A program made the translations under genes and the position numbers. A stretch of 64,000 bases of DNA from an uncultured Altererythrobacter sp. (GTDB lineage: Bacteria > Pseudomonadota > Alphaproteobacteria > Sphingomonadales > Sphingomonadaceae), in the NCBI GenBank assembly GCA_913056125.1, contig CAJXNC010000005.1:1-64000 (forward strand), given 5' to 3'. The notes under the pieces were generated by a model. The model was not told the DNA's origin. It searched no databases and saw only the letters and a list, made by a program, of their open reading frames with translations. Of this stretch, positions 51,062 to 59,507 are shown piece by piece. How positions within the stretch are numbered: position 1 is the first letter of the stretch; each line of letters opens with the position of its first letter.

Positions 51062-52648
51062 TCAGGCAGCCTTGCGGTCATCTTTATCGACCTTGGTCGG
51101 GACGTCGCGAACCGAATTCAGGGCAGCGGCCTGGTCGGCGCTGACATTGCCGCGATTGGGCAGGGCCTTTTCGTCGCCCTCGTCGCCAGCCTCGTGATAT
51201 TCGGCATCCTCATTGACGCACCACGTGTCGTAGATGCGTTCGCCAGCGAGGATGTTCTCGACCGTAAGCATGGCGGTCATCATCGCATGGTCCTGGTTGT
51301 TGTAGCGGTGCATGCCATTGCGGCCGACGAGATGCAGGGTGGGGAATTTCTCCTCCAGCTCTTCGCGCAGGGCATCGACATTGGCGGCATAGTCCTCGTC
51401 ATAGACCGGATAGGCCTTTTCCTGACGAACCACCGCGCCGCCGACCACATCCTCGGGCTTGCACAAGCCAAGGATGTCCATCTCGCGCTTGGCCTGTTCG
51501 ACAAGGTCTTCGTCGCTCGATGACCACAAGCCGTCACCCTCGAAGCAGAAATATTCGAGTCCGACACAGGCGATATCCTGGTCCGGCACCATTTCGGGCG
51601 ACCATGAACGGAAGTTCTGCACGCGGCCGACCTGCACCTTGCTGTCATGGATATAGATCCAGTTGTCGGGGAACAAATCCTCCGAACGGATCATCAGCGC
51701 CACGGTGAGGAAGTCGCGATATTTGAGCTGCTTGGCGTTGAGCGTCGTCTCGGGCAGCGGATGCAGGCGGGCAGCCAGCTCGCGCATCGGGGCAGAGCTG
51801 ATCGCGTCCTTCGCCTTGATCACCAGATCGCCATCGGGTCCGCTTGCTGTCATGCGCCAGCCGCCATTGCCGTCAGAGGCGAGCTGTTTGAGGCCGTGAC
51901 CCATGATGACCTGGCCGCCGGCAGCACGGATCTTGTCGCGCGCAGCTTCCCACATCATTCCCGGGCCGAGGCGCGGATAACGGAAGGTTTCGAGCAGGGT
52001 CTTGGCCTGCTTGCCGCTACCGTCGTTGAGCTTATTGAGGCCGAGCGAACGCTTGAGCCCGTCAACCACCGCACCCCAGAGCGAGAGGCCCTTGATACGC
52101 TGGGCCGCCCAGTCCGCGCTCATCTCGTCGCACGGCATGCCCCACACCTTCTCGGTATAGGTCTTGAAGAAGATCGAATAGAGCTTCTGGCCGAATTGGT
52201 TGGTGGTCCAGTCCTCGAAGCTCTTTACCTCCTTGATCGGGAAGAGCTTGTACTGGAGGTAGCTCACCATGCAGAGCGTCGAGCGCCACAGGCCCAGATT
52301 GCGCAGCGCCTCGAAGGCGCGCAGCGGATAGGAATAGAACTTGCCCTCGTAATAGATGCGGCTCATCCGCGGGCGTTGGATGAAATCGTCGGGCAGGATC
52401 TCGTTCCACAGGTCGACAACCTGCTGGCTCTTCGAGAAGAAGCGGTGCCCACCGATATCGAAGCGATAGCTGTCATGCTCCACCGTGCGGCTGATGCCGC
52501 CGACATAGGTTGCATCCTTTTCGATGATGGCGACGCTCTTGCCTTGCTTGGTCAGCAGGTATCCGGCGGTCAGGCCGGCCGGACCCGCTCCGATGATCGC
52601 GACGTCGACTTCGATCTCGCGCCCCGCAGAACTCGCTTCGATATTCAT
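51062..52648 (-). CDS. UDP-galactopyranose-mutase-like flavoprotein
   Basis: A 528-residue FAD protein with an N-terminal dinucleotide motif (GAGPAGLTAGYLL), conserved GGHRFFSKS and later WNEILPDDF and EKVWGMPCDEMSADWAAQR. It resembles UDP-galactopyranose mutase and protoporphyrinogen-oxidase-type amine oxidases and is longer than Glf (about 390). With GtrA and the GT-C-like protein it probably handles an activated or lipid-linked sugar, but the substrate is unassigned. Confidence 0.82.
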   Translation of the reverse strand: MNIEASSAGREIEVDVAIIGAGPAGLTAGYLLTKQGKSVAIIEKDATYVGGISRTVEHDSYRFDIGGHRFFSKSQQVVDLWNEILPDDFIQRPRMSRIYYEGKFYSYPLRAFEALRNLGLWRSTLCMVSYLQYKLFPIKEVKSFEDWTTNQFGQKLYSIFFKTYTEKVWGMPCDEMSADWAAQRIKGLSLWGAVVDGLKRSLGLNKLNDGSGKQAKTLLETFRYPRLGPGMMWEAARDKIRAAGGQVIMGHGLKQLASDGNGGWRMTASGPDGDLVIKAKDAISSAPMRELAARLHPLPETTLNAKQLKYRDFLTVALMIRSEDLFPDNWIYIHDSKVQVGRVQNFRSWSPEMVPDQDIACVGLEYFCFEGDGLWSSSDEDLVEQAKREMDILGLCKPEDVVGGAVVRQEKAYPVYDEDYAANVDALREELEEKFPTLHLVGRNGMHRYNNQDHAMMTAMLTVENILAGERIYDTWCVNEDAEYHEAGDEGDEKALPNRGNVSADQAAALNSVRDVPTKVDKDDRKAA

Positions 52649-52744
52649 GAATGCCCCCGGTCTCGTGTCCTGACCGGGAGTGAAGGAAAATGGTTATGAG
52701 GCGGTTAACAGGATGCTCCGCCAAGAGCGAATTTCCGCGTGGAA

Positions 52745-53377
52745 TCAGTCCCGCAATTCCAGCTGCATGCTTGCGACGATGCGGGCCAGGTCCCCGAATT
52801 GGAAGGTATCTTCGAACACCAGCCCGTAGGAATTGCCGCGCCGCCAACGTATCTTCGCATTGACCTGCGGCATGCCGTTTGCCGAGATCTTGACCCGCTG
52901 GTCGATCGCGAAATGCGCGTCACTGGTGAGTTTTGCACCCTGCTGGGAAAGATCGAGCAATTCGACACTGTTCTGCTGCTCGCCCACTTGGATCACCGCA
53001 TCTGCTTCCAGATTGATCCGGATCGGTCGCTTGGCAAAGCGACTGGGGCTTTCAACGATCCGGGCAATGTCGGCTTGCTCGATGAACTTCAGGCCGGCGC
53101 GATCACCATCCTGCCAGACCAATTCCAGTTCGTGACGATCTCCGTTCGGCAATTCCAGCAACATGGTCCCGCAATCGGGCAATGGATGGAATAGGCGGAC
53201 ATTTACTCCGCTTTCGGATGCATCGCGTATGATGCACATGAATTCACCATCTTGGCTGATGAGCTTTGCCGCACGGATAAGGAGCGTGAATCGCGGCGCA
53301 ACGCGCTTCTCACGCCCGTCATGCGCCTCGATAGAAGACGCGACAGTCCCTTCATCGCGGCGAATTACCTCGCGCAT
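52745..53377 (-). CDS. Tandem PilZ-domain protein
   Basis: A 210-residue c-di-GMP effector with two PilZ domains. The first has RVAPR and DASESG, the second RFAKR and DLSQQG: both keep the RxxxR and DxSxxG ligand motifs. No enzymatic or membrane part is attached, so it probably acts by protein contact. ATG 53377 is chosen as the start; the frame can extend 19 codons further. Confidence 0.88.
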   Translation of the reverse strand: MREVIRRDEGTVASSIEAHDGREKRVAPRFTLLIRAAKLISQDGEFMCIIRDASESGVNVRLFHPLPDCGTMLLELPNGDRHELELVWQDGDRAGLKFIEQADIARIVESPSRFAKRPIRINLEADAVIQVGEQQNSVELLDLSQQGAKLTSDAHFAIDQRVKISANGMPQVNAKIRWRRGNSYGLVFEDTFQFGDLARIVASMQLELRD

Positions 53378-53658
53378 ATCGACCCCACTTGGTTGGCGGA
53401 CAGGCGTCCCCAAAAAGCCCAACCGCGGCTGCAAACAACTGAAAAATAGGCGGGAGGGAGTTTACGAACTGCTAACGCCGAAGAGTCATGATTACCTAGC
53501 CGTTTACCCTGAGGACCAGGAAGAACGGGTCACACAGCGCGAGAAGCCAAGGCTCGCCCGATCTCTCGCACCCCAATGAGGAAGTTTCAGCGCAAAACGG
53601 TCCTGAAATAGGCGCGCTTCCTCCACGCTTGCGATCGAGGAAATTTTGGCCAAATCGC

Positions 53659-53745
53659 TGGTGCGGGCGGCGGGACTCGAACCCGCACGATCCGTGGATC
53701 AGGGGATTTTAAGTCCCCGGCGTCTACCAATTCCGCCACGCCCGC
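53659..53745 (-). tRNA. tRNA-Leu (anticodon UAA)
   Basis: Reverse strand. Acceptor GCGGGCG pairs with CGCCCGC; D-arm, T-arm (GCGGG-TTCGAGT-CCCGC) and a long class II variable arm are all formed; the anticodon loop CTTAAAA reads UAA. The 3' A-CCA is encoded. About 87 nt. The upstream 281 bp to the PilZ gene shows nothing else. Confidence 0.97.
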
Positions 53746-53779
53746 GCTCCCGGCACGGACTAGCGCGCCGGGATTGTGC

Positions 53780-54901
53780 TTACCAGTAGCGCTTGCTGGC
53801 TAATTCGGCGCCCTGCGCCAGCGCCGCAAGCTTGGCCCAGACCACTTCGGCATCGAGATTGTTGCTCCCGGCATGGACCGAGAAGCCGCAATCGACGCCC
53901 GCCATCACCCTGTCGCGGCCGAGCAGATCGGCATAGCGACCGATGCGCTGTGCGATCAGTTCGGGATGCTCGATATAGGTGCTCTGCGGCTCGATCATGC
54001 CCGGGCACAGGATCTTGCCTTCGGGCAGCTCGTGCTCCTCGAAAAAGGCAAATTCATGCGCATGACGCGGATTGGCGCCTTCGAGCAGGACCGTCTGCGG
54101 CTTCGCGCTCCAGACGATGTCTGCAATGTCATCCAGCGGCACGTCGCAATGATGCGGCCCCGGATAATTGCCCCAGCAGAGGTGCATCCGGCACTGCTCG
54201 GCGGGAATGTTCTGCAGGGCATGGTTGAGCGCAGCGACATTCATGCCGATACGTTTGCGGAATTCCTCCAGCGAAAGGTTCGTGAACTGCACGTGCCGGC
54301 CCATTGCAAGGTCCGGACAATCGACCTGCAGGGTGATCCCGGCATGGGCGATGGTTTCGTATTCGTGGCGCAGCCCCTCGGCCAGTGCGAAAACATAGTC
54401 CTCGTCGCTTGGATAATACTGGTTCGGGAAGAACAAAGCGGTCACGCCGGGCGAGGCAGCCGACATGAAGGTTTCGCTATCGCCCGCCAGGCGCACCAGC
54501 CGTTCTGCGTCGATCCGCGGCGCCTCCATGTCGATCACCTCGATCGGGGCGGTACAGGCCGGGGCCGAGCGCTTGGCGCGGCCCTTGTTCCCGAAGACCT
54601 GCGCCTTGGCGCCGGGAAAATCCTCAAGGTCCTGGAACTCGTATTGACCGGCCTCGCCGCCAAAGCCCGACAGGCGGTGCTTGATGTAGGTGGCGTAGCT
54701 CGGCTTCGACATCTCGCCATCGCCGACCACCGTGATGCCCGCCTCCTGCTGGTGGCCGATAACCTCTGCGGTCGCGCGGTCAATCGCCTCGTCCAGCGCA
54801 GCCTGGTCGATATTCTCACCACCCTCACGGGCAAACATCAGCTCAAGCAAATATTCGGGCCTCGGAAGGCTGCCCGTATGCGTCGTCTTGAAACCGCTCA
54901 C
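53780..54901 (-). CDS. MetE-like protein (cobalamin-independent type II)
   Basis: A 373-residue single-domain relative of the catalytic half of methionine synthase MetE and of epoxyalkane:coenzyme M transferase. Starts with TTHTGSLPRP. Zinc-ligand pattern: HLCWGNY, Glu in LLEGANPRH, and Cys in GVDCGFS. It lacks the N-terminal half of MetE, so ordinary folate-dependent methionine synthesis is unlikely; it may move an alkyl group to a thiol. The start is a GTG (54901) overlapping the upstream stop (GTGA). Confidence 0.85.
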   Translation of the reverse strand: MSGFKTTHTGSLPRPEYLLELMFAREGGENIDQAALDEAIDRATAEVIGHQQEAGITVVGDGEMSKPSYATYIKHRLSGFGGEAGQYEFQDLEDFPGAKAQVFGNKGRAKRSAPACTAPIEVIDMEAPRIDAERLVRLAGDSETFMSAASPGVTALFFPNQYYPSDEDYVFALAEGLRHEYETIAHAGITLQVDCPDLAMGRHVQFTNLSLEEFRKRIGMNVAALNHALQNIPAEQCRMHLCWGNYPGPHHCDVPLDDIADIVWSAKPQTVLLEGANPRHAHEFAFFEEHELPEGKILCPGMIEPQSTYIEHPELIAQRIGRYADLLGRDRVMAGVDCGFSVHAGSNNLDAEVVWAKLAALAQGAELASKRYW

Positions 54902-55929
54902 GCCAACTCCGTCCGTACGATCGCCGCGCCTACGGCCATGGCCCGCATCTTGCCAAAGGCCACTTCGCGCGGAAGGTATTTCAGCCCGCAATCAGGGGCG
55001 ACGATGATCTTTTCCTTGGGCGCATGTTCAAGCCCGCGGCGAATGCGTGCAGCCACCACTTCGGGCGTTTCCACCTCATGCGTCGATAGGTCGAGCACGC
55101 CAAGGATGATGGTCTTGCCGGGCAGCGTCTCGAGCACCTTGGTGTCGAGATCGGACTGCGCCGTCTCGATGCTGATCTGCTTCACCTCGCTCGATGCCAG
55201 TTCGGGCAGGAAGGAATAGCCTTCCGGCCGTTCATGGATCAGATGCGCATAGCCGAAGCAAATGTGCAGCGCAGTCGTACCGGTTACACCCTCGAGTGCC
55301 CGCTCGAGCGCCTTGAGGCCGAATTCCCGCGCCTTGTCAGGGCGGGCCTGCATATAGGGCTCGTCGAGCTGGACCACGTCGGCACCCGCGGCAAAGAGAT
55401 CCTTGATCTCCTCGTTCACCGCACCCGCATAGCCAAGCGCAAGCGCCTCGGGATCGCCGTAAAAATCGTCCTGTGCCTGCTGGCTCATGGTGAAGGGACC
55501 CGGCACGGTGATCTTGATCGCCTTGTCGGTATGCTCCTTCATGAACTGCACGTCGCGCACCTGCACCGCGTGGCGGCGGCTGATCTCGCCTGTGACCCGC
55601 GGCACGGGCACGGGTTCGCCCGAACGGTCGAGAGCGGTGCCGTGATTGTCCATGTCCACACCGTTGAGCGCAGTGGCGAAGCGGTTGGAATAGCTCTCAC
55701 GGCGCATCTCGCCATCGGTCACGATATCTAGCCCGGCCCGCTCCTGCTCATGAATCGCATAGATGGTGGCATCGTCCCAGGCTTCCTCGAGGAACTCCTC
55801 GGGAATGCGCCACAACTCCTTCTGCCTGGTCCGCGGTGGAAAGCGGCCAGCCAGCTTGGCACGGTCGATCAGCCATTCAGGCTGGGCGTAAGAGCCGACC
55901 AGCGAGGTCGGCAGCAAGGGAAGCGCCAT
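54898..55929 (-). CDS. Second MetE-like protein
   Basis: A 343-residue paralogue in the same fold, with GSYAQPEWL at the start and zinc-like ligands in LHICFGY, ISIETAQSD and APDCGLKYLPR. Only weakly similar to its neighbour; the two may form a hetero-complex or act on successive substrates. Four-base overlaps link VOC protein, this gene and the preceding one into an operon. Confidence 0.85.
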   Translation of the reverse strand: MALPLLPTSLVGSYAQPEWLIDRAKLAGRFPPRTRQKELWRIPEEFLEEAWDDATIYAIHEQERAGLDIVTDGEMRRESYSNRFATALNGVDMDNHGTALDRSGEPVPVPRVTGEISRRHAVQVRDVQFMKEHTDKAIKITVPGPFTMSQQAQDDFYGDPEALALGYAGAVNEEIKDLFAAGADVVQLDEPYMQARPDKAREFGLKALERALEGVTGTTALHICFGYAHLIHERPEGYSFLPELASSEVKQISIETAQSDLDTKVLETLPGKTIILGVLDLSTHEVETPEVVAARIRRGLEHAPKEKIIVAPDCGLKYLPREVAFGKMRAMAVGAAIVRTELA

Positions 55930-56483
55930 CAGCTTGCTTTTTCGAGCACCGAGGGGCGCACATCATTGTTGGGAGTATGGTCGCCAGCCAGCCAGCGCTT
56001 GAGTTCGCTATGCGCATCCTTGGCGCGGATCGCATTGATCTGCTCTGCATGCGGGGCGTCGGTGGTGAATTCGAGGATCATGCCGTTGGGATCGACGACA
56101 TAGACCGAACGGCAATAGCCGTGCTCGAGCACATAGGTCTGCGGCAGCTCGAGACCGGCATCATTGATGCGCTTTTCCAGCTCGGCTTGCGTTGCCTCAT
56201 CGACATTGAGTGCGATGTGGATGAAGGGCGAGGACGGAATGTCCGGGCCAAACTCGGCCTGGTCGTCGTCGTTGGCAAACTGGAAGAAGGCCAGCGCACT
56301 GCCATCGCCGAGGCCGAAGAAACAGTGGCAATAGGTCCGTTCCTTGCCGAACAGCTCTTCCTGCTCGCACCAGGTGGCGACAAGCGGAAAGCCGAGAATG
56401 TCCTCGTAAAAGGCGCGCGTCGCCTCCAGATCCTTGGTGACGTAAGCCGTGTGATGCAGTCGGCTGGGCAAACTGTTCGACAT
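55929..56483 (-). CDS. VOC-family protein (glyoxalase/dioxygenase fold)
   Basis: A 184-residue vicinal-oxygen-chelate protein. N-terminal RLHHTAYVTKDLEATRAFYED and later FIHIALNVDE, VLEHGYCRSVYVVDPNGMILE carry the His/Glu metal-ligand pattern. VOC enzymes include glyoxalases, ring-cleavage dioxygenases and epimerases; the reaction here is unknown. Start ATG 56483. First gene of the MetE-like pair operon. Confidence 0.85.
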   Translation of the reverse strand: MSNSLPSRLHHTAYVTKDLEATRAFYEDILGFPLVATWCEQEELFGKERTYCHCFFGLGDGSALAFFQFANDDDQAEFGPDIPSSPFIHIALNVDEATQAELEKRINDAGLELPQTYVLEHGYCRSVYVVDPNGMILEFTTDAPHAEQINAIRAKDAHSELKRWLAGDHTPNNDVRPSVLEKAS

Positions 56484-56553
56484 CTTTTTCTCCCTTCGGG
56501 CCGAGTCTGGGCCCTTTGAATAGCAGCCTATCAAATCTGCGGCTGCGTGCAAT

Positions 56554-57684
56554 TCAACCTTTCCGGCCGAGTATTTCCTCGTTGTCTGCGCCAAGCTCGG
56601 GCGGCGGGACAACATCGGTCTCTACTTCGCCATCGAAGCGGATCGGGTTTCGGATCGTGCGGAAAGTGCCGCGCGGACCTTCTCCGGAAATCTCCATCTG
56701 GTGGTGCTTGGCAAGGTCGCCCTCCAGCACCTCCTTGGACGAATAGACTGCCGAATGCGGGACTTCGAGGCTGGTCAGCTTCTCCTCCCAATAGGCGCGC
56801 GGCTGCGTGGCGAAGATCGGTGCCAGGAAGGTCACCACGTTCTCGTAATTGGCGATGCGCGCGGGTCGGCTTTCGAATTCGGGCCGCTGGAGCATGTCCG
56901 GCTGGCCGACCGCTGTGGCGAGGTTCTCCCAGAACTTGGGCGGCGAGGACATGTGCAGCGCAATCCACCCGCCATCGGCGCATTCGAAGACGTAGGACTG
57001 GCTCACATGCGGGCGCGACCACGGCCCCATGATCTCGTCCACGCTCAAATAATGCGTGAAGTCGTCGAGGTTGAAGTGGCACATCGCCTCGAACATCGAA
57101 GTCTCGACCTTGCGGCCCTTGCCGGTCTTTTCGCGCTCATAGAGCGCCGCAAGCACACCGTAGGCGGTGTAGAAACCGGTCACCGCGTCACCGATGGCTG
57201 GGCCGACGACGCGCGGATTGGCGGGATTGACCAGCAGGCGCAGGAAGCCCGTGGACGCCTGCGACACCGTGTCGAAAGCCGGTCGGTCCTTCCACGGCCC
57301 GTCATTTCCGAAGCCGGAGATATCGGCATAGATCAGCCGCGGATTGATGCCCTGAAGCCGCTCGGCATCGACACCCAGCCGCTCGGCCACGCCCGGGCGG
57401 AAATTCTGGATGAAGACATCCGCGCCCTTCACCAGCTCGTCGAGCGCGGCGAGATCCTCCGGGTTCTTCTTGGTGTTGAGGGTGATCGACTTCTTGTTGC
57501 GATTATAGGTCTGGTAATGCGGCGAATAGAGATCGCCCTTGAAGGCGCGGAAGGGATCGCCGGTCTCCGGCATCTCAACCTTGATTACCTCGGCACCGAG
57601 ATCGGCCAGCAGCATGCCGCAGGCCGGGCCGGTAATGAAGGTTCCCATGTCGAGTACGCGCACGCCTGCCAGCGGTCTTGCCAT
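56554..57684 (-). CDS. CaiB/BaiF-type CoA-transferase
   Basis: A 376-residue family III CoA-transferase moving CoA between acyl groups. N-terminal MARPLAGVRVLDMGTFITGP, GADVFIQNFRPG and VVGPAIGDAVTGFYTAYGVL are class marks; a nucleophilic Asp is expected near the middle. Substrate unknown. It is 70 bp upstream of the VOC-MetE operon on the same strand and diverges from the citryl-CoA-lyase-like gene, whose product could share a CoA-thioester pathway. Confidence 0.92.
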   Translation of the reverse strand: MARPLAGVRVLDMGTFITGPACGMLLADLGAEVIKVEMPETGDPFRAFKGDLYSPHYQTYNRNKKSITLNTKKNPEDLAALDELVKGADVFIQNFRPGVAERLGVDAERLQGINPRLIYADISGFGNDGPWKDRPAFDTVSQASTGFLRLLVNPANPRVVGPAIGDAVTGFYTAYGVLAALYEREKTGKGRKVETSMFEAMCHFNLDDFTHYLSVDEIMGPWSRPHVSQSYVFECADGGWIALHMSSPPKFWENLATAVGQPDMLQRPEFESRPARIANYENVVTFLAPIFATQPRAYWEEKLTSLEVPHSAVYSSKEVLEGDLAKHHQMEISGEGPRGTFRTIRNPIRFDGEVETDVVPPPELGADNEEILGRKG

Positions 57685-57753
57685 TTACCTCTCCTGTTCT
57701 TGGCCGCTGCGTTCGCTATAGAACGCTTCAATACACCGCAAGGGAGACAAGAC

Positions 57754-58536
57754 ATGCGCATCGGCAAACAGGACCAGCCTTTCAGTGCGATCTGCACATC
57801 GGATGCGGAAAGCATCACGGTCAGGGGCAAGGACCTGTGCGGCGAGATCATCGGCAAGATGGATTTCAGCTCCTATTTCTGGTTCCTCGTCACTGGCGAG
57901 GAGCCGAATGAGGAGCAGAGCTTCTTCCTCAATGCGGTGCTTTGCGCGCTGGCCGAACATGGCCTGGTGCCGAGCGTGGTCGCCGCGCGCATGACGCTCG
58001 CCGCCGCGCCGGAGGCGGTACAAGGCGCAGTTGCCGCGGGGCTATTGGGGTGCGGAAGCGTGGTGCTGGGAAGCGCCGAGATCGCCGGCAAGTTCTACGC
58101 CGATTGCGTCGCCGATCAGCGCGAGAGCGGCGATGCGGTGGAAGAAGTGGTCAAGCGCAAGATCGCCGAATGGCGCCGGCATACAAAGGCCGTGCCCGGC
58201 TTCGGCCACCCGCAGCATTCCGAGGGTGATCCGCGCGCCAACCTGTTGCTCAAGCTGGCAGACGAACGCGGAGTGTCTGGAGAGCATGTCGCGATGATGC
58301 GCGCGCTTCAGGCAGCGCTTCCCGAAATGATCGGGCGAAGCCTGCCCGTTAATGTCAACGGCCCGATCCCGGCGATCATGCTCGACCTAGGCTGGCCTGT
58401 CGCGGCTCTGAAGGGCATCGGCCTGCTCTGCCGCACCGGCGGATTGATCGGTCACCTCACCGAAGAGGCCGAGCGGCCTATCGGCTTTGTCATGTCAGGC
58501 GCTGCAGCCAAAGCTATCGAGTATGACGGGGAGTAG
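57754..58536 (+). CDS. Citryl-CoA lyase-like protein (citrate synthase fold)
   Basis: A 260-residue compact citrate-synthase-fold enzyme that would cleave a citryl-CoA-like thioester to acetyl-CoA and an oxoacid. Active-site His is in PGFGHPQH; RTGGLIGHLTEE is the second conserved segment. About two-thirds the length of citrate synthase, as in citryl-CoA lyases. The frame is open further upstream across the CoA-transferase, but the start is ATG 57754 after AGGGAG. Confidence 0.87.
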   Translation: MRIGKQDQPFSAICTSDAESITVRGKDLCGEIIGKMDFSSYFWFLVTGEEPNEEQSFFLNAVLCALAEHGLVPSVVAARMTLAAAPEAVQGAVAAGLLGCGSVVLGSAEIAGKFYADCVADQRESGDAVEEVVKRKIAEWRRHTKAVPGFGHPQHSEGDPRANLLLKLADERGVSGEHVAMMRALQAALPEMIGRSLPVNVNGPIPAIMLDLGWPVAALKGIGLLCRTGGLIGHLTEEAERPIGFVMSGAAAKAIEYDGE

Positions 58537-58551
58537 TCTCGCCCGGACATT

Positions 58552-58929
58552 ATGCTTGGCGGTTGTTCATCCGTCTATGACATCCGGGCAGTCCTGATCG
58601 ACGGTCACATTGCCTTTGAACCGCTGGAAACCGACATTTGGGGGGATCCGGATTGCGCCAAGTGGATCGAGGTGATTGCCATTGACGGACCTCTCGAAGG
58701 CCATGGTCGGATTGCCTGGACTAGGGGGAGCTCAAACGGTTCCTGCGATCTCGCTTTCCCGATTTTTTATGGCGGTCATGCAAATGATGACCCATCCATG
58801 ACGAGCAGTGGCTCCTATCCCTTGGTTCCCGGCCTGACATACGAAGTGACCACCCTTAGCCCAGGCTCTGCCTACGGAAGTGGCCGCTTCAGGTTCGATA
58901 ATGATGGAGAGGTGACAAACCCGCGTTAA
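58552..58929 (+). CDS. Orphan protein starting in a lipobox-like MLGGC
   Basis: A 125-residue, probably beta-rich protein with no family I recognise. It begins MLGGCSSVYDI: LGGC resembles a lipobox, but an in-frame TAG (58534-58536) blocks any upstream signal peptide, so if the ancestor was a lipoprotein, its signal is lost. Codon use is less GC-rich than neighbours. Could be a decaying gene. Confidence 0.5.
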   Translation: MLGGCSSVYDIRAVLIDGHIAFEPLETDIWGDPDCAKWIEVIAIDGPLEGHGRIAWTRGSSNGSCDLAFPIFYGGHANDDPSMTSSGSYPLVPGLTYEVTTLSPGSAYGSGRFRFDNDGEVTNPR

Positions 58930-58941
58930 CGAGCGCGGGAC

Positions 58942-59265
58942 TCAAGGCTTGAGCACGTCGCTCCAGCCGGCCCAGCCTTGCTGCGGATCGGAATTGTCGC
59001 CGACGACAACGGCAATCGTGCCATCGGGGCCGATTTCGATACGGTAGCTTTCCAGCCCGGCCTCGCGGGCAATGGCGATGGCGCGGCGGACATCCGCTTC
59101 GACCCAATTGGGCGCGCTATCCGGTCCACGTTCGCGCGCCTGGCATACGGGCTTTCCGCTGACAGGTGGAAAGCCCGGGACTTCGGGCAATTCCCGGTCG
59201 CGCAGGCTCGCAGCCTCTATACGGACAGCACCGCTGCCCCTTCCAAAGTTGGAAGAATTGGTCAC
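58942..59265 (-). CDS. Small hypothetical protein
   Basis: A 107-residue protein with a polar, low-complexity N-terminus and a compact C-terminal half: ADVRRAIAIAREAGLESYRI, then IGPDGTIAVVVG, a helix-strand-strand pattern. Small proteins with this YRIEIGPDGTI pattern recur in sphingomonads, often near accessory genes. No function known. Convergent with the orphan upstream. Confidence 0.55.
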   Translation of the reverse strand: MTNSSNFGRGSGAVRIEAASLRDRELPEVPGFPPVSGKPVCQARERGPDSAPNWVEADVRRAIAIAREAGLESYRIEIGPDGTIAVVVGDNSDPQQGWAGWSDVLKP

Positions 59266-59370
59266 GTCAGACCGTTCAGCCCCCAGTTCTGCTGCCCCGG
59301 CGATTTTCCGACGCGGACAGCAACCTCTCTAGAAGGACAAGTTGACGCGGAGAATCGCGCTTCGCAAGCT

Positions 59371-59437
59371 AAATTTGTCGCAAAATTGCAAATCTCGGCA
59401 GAAAAATGCGACATTTGGCGACAAATCGCGACATTTT
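59371..59437. repeat. GCGACA repeat array with two palindromes
   Basis: Three tandem 10-bp units begin with GCGACA at 59408, 59418 and 59428 (GCGACATTTG, GCGACAAATC, GCGACATTTT), and an inverted fourth copy (TGTCGC) is at 59376-59381. Two 14-bp palindromes, ATTTGTCGCAAAAT (59373-59386) and ATTTGGCGACAAAT (59413-59426), start exactly 40 bp apart. The stretch is AT-rich against its surroundings and sits upstream of the sulfotransferase gene, which suggests cooperative binding of a regulator. Confidence 0.6.
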
Positions 59438-59507
59438 GCAGATTGCCGTTGTCCTGTCCTGCTGCGACCTGCTTGCAATTACGTCAGTAACCTTCCGGTC
59501 CCCGAAT

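Noticed and set aside
53780-55929. The two MetE-like genes as one split or frameshifted metE
   Set aside because: Both carry the same C-terminal-type catalytic domain with its own zinc-ligand set, so they are paralogues rather than halves.
56701-57753. Upstream extension of the citryl-CoA lyase-like frame
   Set aside because: Opposite the CoA-transferase gene; a ribosome site marks ATG 57754.
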